DNA from: Kappaphycus alvarezii
Lineage: Eukaryota > Rhodophyta > Florideophyceae > Gigartinales > Solieriaceae
Direction: 5' to 3'
NCBI GenBank assembly: GCA_002205965.3
Contig: NADL03000609.1
Span: forward strand, 1,054,001 to 1,118,000
DNA: 64,000 nt
Position 1 is the stretch's first letter; every line of letters starts with the position of its first letter. This document shows, piece after piece, positions 62,141-64,000 of this stretch. The notes beneath the pieces are model-generated. The model worked only from the letters and a program-made list of their open reading frames with translations. It had not been told where the DNA came from and searched no databases. A program made the position numbers and the translations under genes.

Positions 62141-63453
62141 CTAGGCTCGCACCGCCTGCTTATTGGCAGTATATTCGCTTGAGAATCCCTCATCATGTAC
62201 TTGATTTAATTGATCCATTGAATGTCCCATCTCTCCTCTCTTCCCCACAACAGATGCCTTACTCATCGATGGTGGAGGCGCATCCAAAACTGTGTCTGAG
62301 AGCACTTGACATGCTCTCTCGATAATTTCTCGTAACCCGAATCCGTCCCTCAACCCTTCATCAATGGCGCGTCGAAATTTCTTCCCCTTCGGCTCCCCAT
62401 GAAACAGGTTCAGCAGTGGCTTCACCAGAACCCGCATCGAACCTCCGTTCATTGCAAGTTCCTCCTCCGCGTAATCCAAATAGCGCGTAATCACTTTCCT
62501 CCTCGTAACGACCTGCCCCGCTTCGTCGACATGTGGAACTCCAAAAATTATGTTATCCACTTCACACAACGCATGCCAAGGCCGATCCATAACTGATCGT
62601 CCTATCATGACACCGTACACACCACGCTCCAACTGTTCTAAGACATCCTGCACGGTTTTGAGTCCTCCATTGATTGAAAAACGCAATCGCGGAAACTCCT
62701 GTACCAGTCTGTACACATACTCATATTTCAGCGGTGGAATACTCCGGTTTTGCGCCGGAGACAGACCCCGAGAATAGCCTTTCGCGCATGAATAATAAAG
62801 TGCTCTACACCGCCAACCTCATGCACTACCTTGACAAAATTGACCAACCCCTCATATGAATCCTCATCATCCACACCAATACGACATTTAACTGTCACCG
62901 GTACATCCTTCGGCAAAACAGCCTTCATCCTCTGCGTTGCTTCTGCAACAATCTCCGGGGTACGCATAAGGGCAGCCCCAAAACATCCCTTCCCAGCAAC
63001 CTTCGGGGAGGGGCATCCGCAATTAAGATTGACTTCCGTGTAGCCATACTGCGCAGCAATTCTCGCAGCGGCCTCCAAATCATCGGGGACGGAACCTCCT
63101 AACTGCAGAACGACTGGATGCTGTGTCGGCGCTTTGGGAATGGCCAATGATAACTCTCGAAGGGTCGCGTTGTGGATTATGCTACGGTCGACAACCATCT
63201 CTGTGTACAAAGTCGCATGACGGGAAATGAGACGAGAAAGAGCCCGGAAATGACGGTCTGTAACGTCCATCATGGGGGCGATCGCGTAAGCGTGGGATGG
63301 TCGCTTCAGAGGCGGCGATACGGCGGTACTGGCGTGGGCCCGCATTGCACAATGCTGGCCTCGTGTTCGGGGGCTCAGTGTGGAAAATTTCGACGCGGAT
63401 GAAAGGACGGGTTGGATGAAGAACAGGGAGGTTCGCAGCGGTCGACGACACAT
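62141..63453 (-). CDS. dusA: tRNA-dihydrouridine synthase, DusA type (one frameshift)
   Basis: Reduces a uridine of the tRNA D-loop to dihydrouridine using FMN and NADPH. The protein (about 437 residues) reads from ATG 63453. An Arg/Ser/Thr-rich extension of about 50 residues suggests organelle targeting. AIAPMMDVTDRHFRAL (FMN-binding entry to the barrel) follows, then LYTEMVV and VVLQLGGS. NLNCGCPSPKVAGKGCFGAA holds the catalytic Cys. FIIHARKA, SINGGLKT and GVMIGRSVMDRPW are FMN phosphate and barrel-closing blocks. A C-terminal helical domain with NLFHGEPKGKKFRRAID follows, as in DusA. The frame breaks once after HARKAILG, at a C4 run (62768-62771, + strand). With one more C the DusA signature LSPAQNRSIPPL follows in register and the length becomes a whole number of codons. 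A sequencing indel is the simplest explanation. No intron is needed. Confidence 0.94.
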
Positions 63454-64000
63454 GAGCTTGGAAGTGGCGCTAAGGATAAGGAAACGTCGATGAGGATGGC
63501 GCTATTCGGTGCACAGGGATGTCGGCACTTGTGCTTTGACGGCCGACGAAATTGTATATATATGTTTAATTTAGGAGGCTCTCTGAATGACTGAAAACTA
63601 CGGTGTGACCCTTTGAGCATGTGCTGTACAGTACAGTACCGTACTGTACTGTACAGTACAGTGCGTACTGCACAGCAAAGCATAGGAAACGGCCAAATCT
63701 GACCAAACCTCATGTTGCAAAACCATCGAGTCTGTTCTCGAGCGCCATAATGGTGCTGTAGCGCGGCTCAAGCTTCGAAGGCGCCAGCGCATCACTCACA
63801 GCGAAGCTCACTACTCGTAGACTCAAGACGTCAGCAGGTCGTCTTGTAACTCGTCGAAACCTAGCTGACATGATGCGGAAAGCATCTACCGATGCCAGAC
63901 GGGGGATAACTATGACCAAATCTCTACCTAGCCACCGTGTGAAATGCTAGGTGCGTAGAGTTTGGCTTTACTAAATCCAACTGCCGCCAAGATCAAACCA
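63454..64000. other. Upstream region of Dus, unidentified
   Basis: The presumed Dus promoter region includes the long GTAC tract. Beyond it, 63.72-63.95 kb has protein-like pieces on the + strand (LERHNGAVARLKLRRRQR, and later NLADMMRKAST) that could belong to a gene or element running off the window. Not identified. Confidence 0.4.
63624..63672. repeat. GTAC palindromic tract upstream of Dus
   Basis: A run of about 49 bp of GTACAGTAC and TACTGTAC words, 171 bp upstream of the Dus start codon. It can fold back over most of its length. Confidence 0.92.

Overview
The window is nuclear DNA from a eukaryote. It looks like one of the TE-rich blocks, with a few compact genes, seen in florideophyte red algae such as Chondrus or Gracilaria. 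That assignment is an inference: it rests on two GC-rich host genes without evident introns, algal-type Copia relatives and large unrecognised AT-rich spacers. A stramenopile or another alga cannot be excluded from this sequence. There is no operon structure, CRISPR array, rRNA or convincing tRNA.

Layout. 1-9.06 kb is AT-rich and holds a decayed piggyBac DNA transposon (5.7-7.4 kb). 9.06-13.8 kb is an old Ty1/copia fossil with both LTRs. 13.8-23.9 kb is GC- and pyrimidine-rich and is dominated by non-LTR retrotransposons. These carry a C-terminal zinc knuckle and a restriction-like-endonuclease-like region: copy 1 on the + strand (split) and copy 2 on the - strand (5'-truncated). They are mixed with an unrecognised coding-like unit present twice in inverted orientation. 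24-27.8 kb is AT-rich spacer with many GTAC-palindrome tracts. 28.4-30.2 kb is a host gene resembling polysaccharide deacetylases. 32.3-35.0 kb is a PIF/Harbinger transposon with matching terminal inverted repeats and both genes. 38.8-40.5 kb is a Tc1/mariner element. 40.9-46.4 kb is a very old Copia-like fossil. 48.7-50.1 kb is the 3' part of another Ty1/copia fossil (- strand). 52.1-56.4 kb is a Ty3/gypsy fossil. 60.1-60.7 kb is the 3' end of a third non-LTR element. 62.1-63.5 kb is a DusA-type tRNA-dihydrouridine synthase gene (- strand).

Two general signals stand out. First, both host genes, the Harbinger transposase and LINE copy 1 change frame at single-base differences, nearly all in short homopolymers. 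This is the signature of uncorrected long-read indels rather than of pseudogenes, so standard gene callers would split or drop these genes. Second, the self-complementary motif TACAGTACTGTAC and its variants recur in dense tracts across the spacers, including just upstream of the Dus gene.

The genes do not form a pathway. The two host genes are a tRNA-modification enzyme and a probable carbohydrate-active, membrane-anchored protein; everything else recognisable is mobile-element sequence.
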